Assembly: GCA_947475165.1 (NCBI GenBank)
Contig: CANJLD010000028.1
Location: 1-38,459, forward strand
From: Bacteroidota bacterium
GTDB lineage: Bacteria; Bacteroidota; Bacteroidia; Chitinophagales; LD1
Length of the DNA stretch: 38,459 bases
Reading direction: 5' to 3'
Below the pieces are notes generated by a model. The model saw only the letters and a list, made by a program, of their open reading frames with translations, was not told the origin of the DNA and did not search any database. Position 1 is the first letter of the stretch. Each line of letters begins with the position of its first letter. Below are positions 37,313 to 38,459 of the stretch, one piece after another. The translations under genes and the position numbers were made by a program.

Positions 37313-38324
37313 CTCATTGTAAAAAGACAGACAACTAAAAATGAAATTCGGTAAGACAATAAAAATATTCCTCATAGACGGAGACCCAAACGGACGGATG
37401 AGTTGTGAACTTTCCAACTGGTCGGGAAAGGCATATAAAATTCCGAGAATCAAAATTAAGGACTGCACCGACCGTGACGACTTGACAAGCACGGGTGTTT
37501 ATCTGCTATTTGGCAAAGACGATGAAGGCAAAGACCAAGTTTATATCGGAGAAGCTGAATCTATTTTAAAGCGACTAAACCAACAATTGACTCAAAAAGA
37601 CTTTTGGAACGAAGCCATTGTATTTATTAGCAAGGACGAAAACCTTAACAAAGCTCACATCAAATATTTGGAAAATCGATTACACGACATTGCAAAACTT
37701 GCTAATCGTTACAAAGTTGACAATTCGATTATTCCGACTCAATCATCAATTTCTGAATCAGACAGAGCGGAAATGGAAGAATTTATTGAGTATATAAAAA
37801 TGCTGGTAAACACATTGGGGCATAAAGTATTTGACGAGAAACGAGAATTTAAACCTAAACAAAAACAAGAATCATTTTTCATTAAAGCTGCTCGTGGTGC
37901 TGACGGACAAGGCGAACCGACATCTGACGGTTTTGTAGTTTTCAAAAATTCAAAAGCTGCTTCAACAATTGTAAATTCAATGACTCCAAACTTCATCACT
38001 TACAGACAAAAACTAATTGACGAAGGAGTTCTTGTAGACAAGGGAGAATACTTTGAATTTTCAGACGACTATATTTTTAGTAGTCCATCCACAGCAGCAG
38101 TTATGGTTATGGGACGAAATGCAAACGGACTGACAGAATGGAAAAATAAAGACGGAAAAACGCTTAAAGAATTTGAAACGAATGACAGAACAACGAAGGC
38201 ATAACAGCACATTGGCAATAGGCGGGGTTTCGTCTCCGCTTGACAGTTTTTTGGTAGTCGAAAGTTCACAGCTCCGAATAAAGTTCAGTGCTGAAAAGCC
38301 CGCCCATCGCCAATCTGCAAAACG
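37307..38324 (+). mobile_element. Gene cassette 2 (1018 bp, GIY-YIG gene)
   Basis: It starts at the cut in GTTATGC and ends in the attC-like site at 38199-38330. GTTATGCC at the start is complementary to GGCATAAC at the end. It holds one gene, whose stop codon lies inside the R'' box. Confidence 0.78.
37341..38204 (+). CDS. GIY-YIG nuclease-family protein with DUF4357-like C-terminus
   Basis: A 287-residue protein with a GIY-YIG domain at about 48-125. The signature appears as G52-V-Y and Y68-I-G, with R79 in LKRL and E111 in YLENRL as likely catalytic residues. A charged linker (about 130-175) is followed by a C-terminal domain at about 180-285 ending SSPSTAAVMVMGRNANGL near 250, which fits DUF4357. 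Such proteins probably nick or cut DNA and often occur near mobile DNA and defence genes; the target is unknown. The TAA stop (38202-38204) is part of the R'' box GCATAAC, so the gene is fitted to the recombination site. A clear promoter within the cassette was not found. Confidence 0.83.
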   Translation: MKFGKTIKIFLIDGDPNGRMSCELSNWSGKAYKIPRIKIKDCTDRDDLTSTGVYLLFGKDDEGKDQVYIGEAESILKRLNQQLTQKDFWNEAIVFISKDENLNKAHIKYLENRLHDIAKLANRYKVDNSIIPTQSSISESDRAEMEEFIEYIKMLVNTLGHKVFDEKREFKPKQKQESFFIKAARGADGQGEPTSDGFVVFKNSKAASTIVNSMTPNFITYRQKLIDEGVLVDKGEYFEFSDDYIFSSPSTAAVMVMGRNANGLTEWKNKDGKTLKEFETNDRTTKA

Positions 38325-38330
38325 TTACCG
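38199..38330 (+). other. attC-like recombination site 2 (132 bp)
   Basis: R'' box GCATAAC (38199-38205), L-type ATTGGC and GCCAAT, and R' box GTTACCG (38324-38330). Central arms are identical to those of site 1; differences cluster in the middle of the loop and in the outer boxes. Confidence 0.8.
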
Positions 38331-38459
38331 GTCATGCTAAGACGACAAACCAACAATTAACAATAAGAAAATTTAAATGACAAGAAGTTACTACTCAAAT
38401 ACAATTTCGGACTTCTTGAAGGATGATGAAACTCGAATTCTGGGACAGTTAAGTTTGCA
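38325..38459 (+). mobile_element. Start of gene cassette 3 (cut by window end)
   Basis: Begins at the cut in GTTACCG. Its first bases GTTACCGGTCATGCTA nearly repeat those of cassette 1 (GTTAGCGGTCATGCTA). The other end is outside the window. Confidence 0.65.
38377..38459 (+). CDS. Partial ORF at window end (start of a cassette gene)
   Basis: Twenty-seven codons from ATG 38377, beginning MTRSYYSNTISDFLKDD, run off the window. An A-rich leader (AATAAGAAAATTTAA) precedes the ATG, and the ATG is 53 bp past the cassette start. From memory this start resembles large Bacteroidota proteins with a DUF2075 helicase domain that are often seen near defence genes, but too little is present to claim this. 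Confidence 0.5.
   Translation, partial: MTRSYYSNTISDFLKDDETRILGQLSL

Overview
The window looks like chromosomal DNA of a member of the Bacteroidota, probably a Chitinophagales/Sphingobacteria-type lineage; I cannot name a genus. Reasons: two neighbouring secreted proteins end in type IX secretion (T9SS) sorting domains; start codons sit behind A-rich leaders rather than clear Shine-Dalgarno sites; the best promoters fit TTTG-N19-21-TAnnTTTG; and the gaps hold many GC-rich palindromic repeats of a kind common in this phylum.

Layout. 1-3.8 kb: an M23 peptidase overlapping a MerR-type regulator, then groES-groEL split by a 138-bp element with perfect 28-bp inverted ends. 3.8-5.2 kb: a minus-strand fibronectin-type gene broken by a nonsense codon, a 5 x 42 bp tandem array and a small unknown gene. 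5.3-9.8 kb: three secreted proteins (ELW-repeat/T9SS, M23/T9SS, collagen-like with a tail-collar-like end). 10-14.2 kb: dnaK, a trans-sulfuration PLP enzyme and an LRR protein. 14.2-19.3 kb: a methyltransferase, a frameshifted SGNH hydrolase, a secreted alpha/beta hydrolase, an Smr protein, a bacterial-PH protein and a 39-residue membrane peptide. 19.35-19.50 kb: a tRNA-like gene on the minus strand with an 80-nt variable region and its own good promoter. 19.6-26.9 kb: an Lrp/AsnC regulator, a coiled-coil protein, a 1225-residue sensor kinase, MazG and bifunctional FtcD. 26.9-27.8 kb: a GxxExxY (PD-(D/E)XK-type) gene enclosed by terminal inverted repeats and followed by four 105-bp tandem units. 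27.8-32.8 kb: an M28 peptidase, a TMEM175-type membrane protein, KatG and a second fibronectin-type protein.

The last 5.4 kb is the most striking part. A tyrosine recombinase with all catalytic residues follows an 11 x 21 bp direct-repeat array. Downstream lie an attI-like core and at least two complete gene cassettes, each closed by a 132-bp attC-like site. The 7-bp box at the start of each cassette is the exact reverse complement of the box near its end, the signature of integron cassettes. The recombinase lacks the insertion that distinguishes classical IntI from Xer, and it reads in the same direction as the cassettes. Cassette 1 carries five tightly packed genes behind its own promoter (SPFH/GYF protein, four-helix membrane protein, zinc-ribbon protein, Lys-rich 50-residue peptide, GNAT acetyltransferase). 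Cassette 2 carries a GIY-YIG protein. A third cassette starts at the window edge.

My main candidates for undescribed biology are this Xer-type integron and its five-gene cassette, the tRNA-like RNA, and the GxxExxY repeat element. All functional statements rest on motif recognition by eye; no searches were run.
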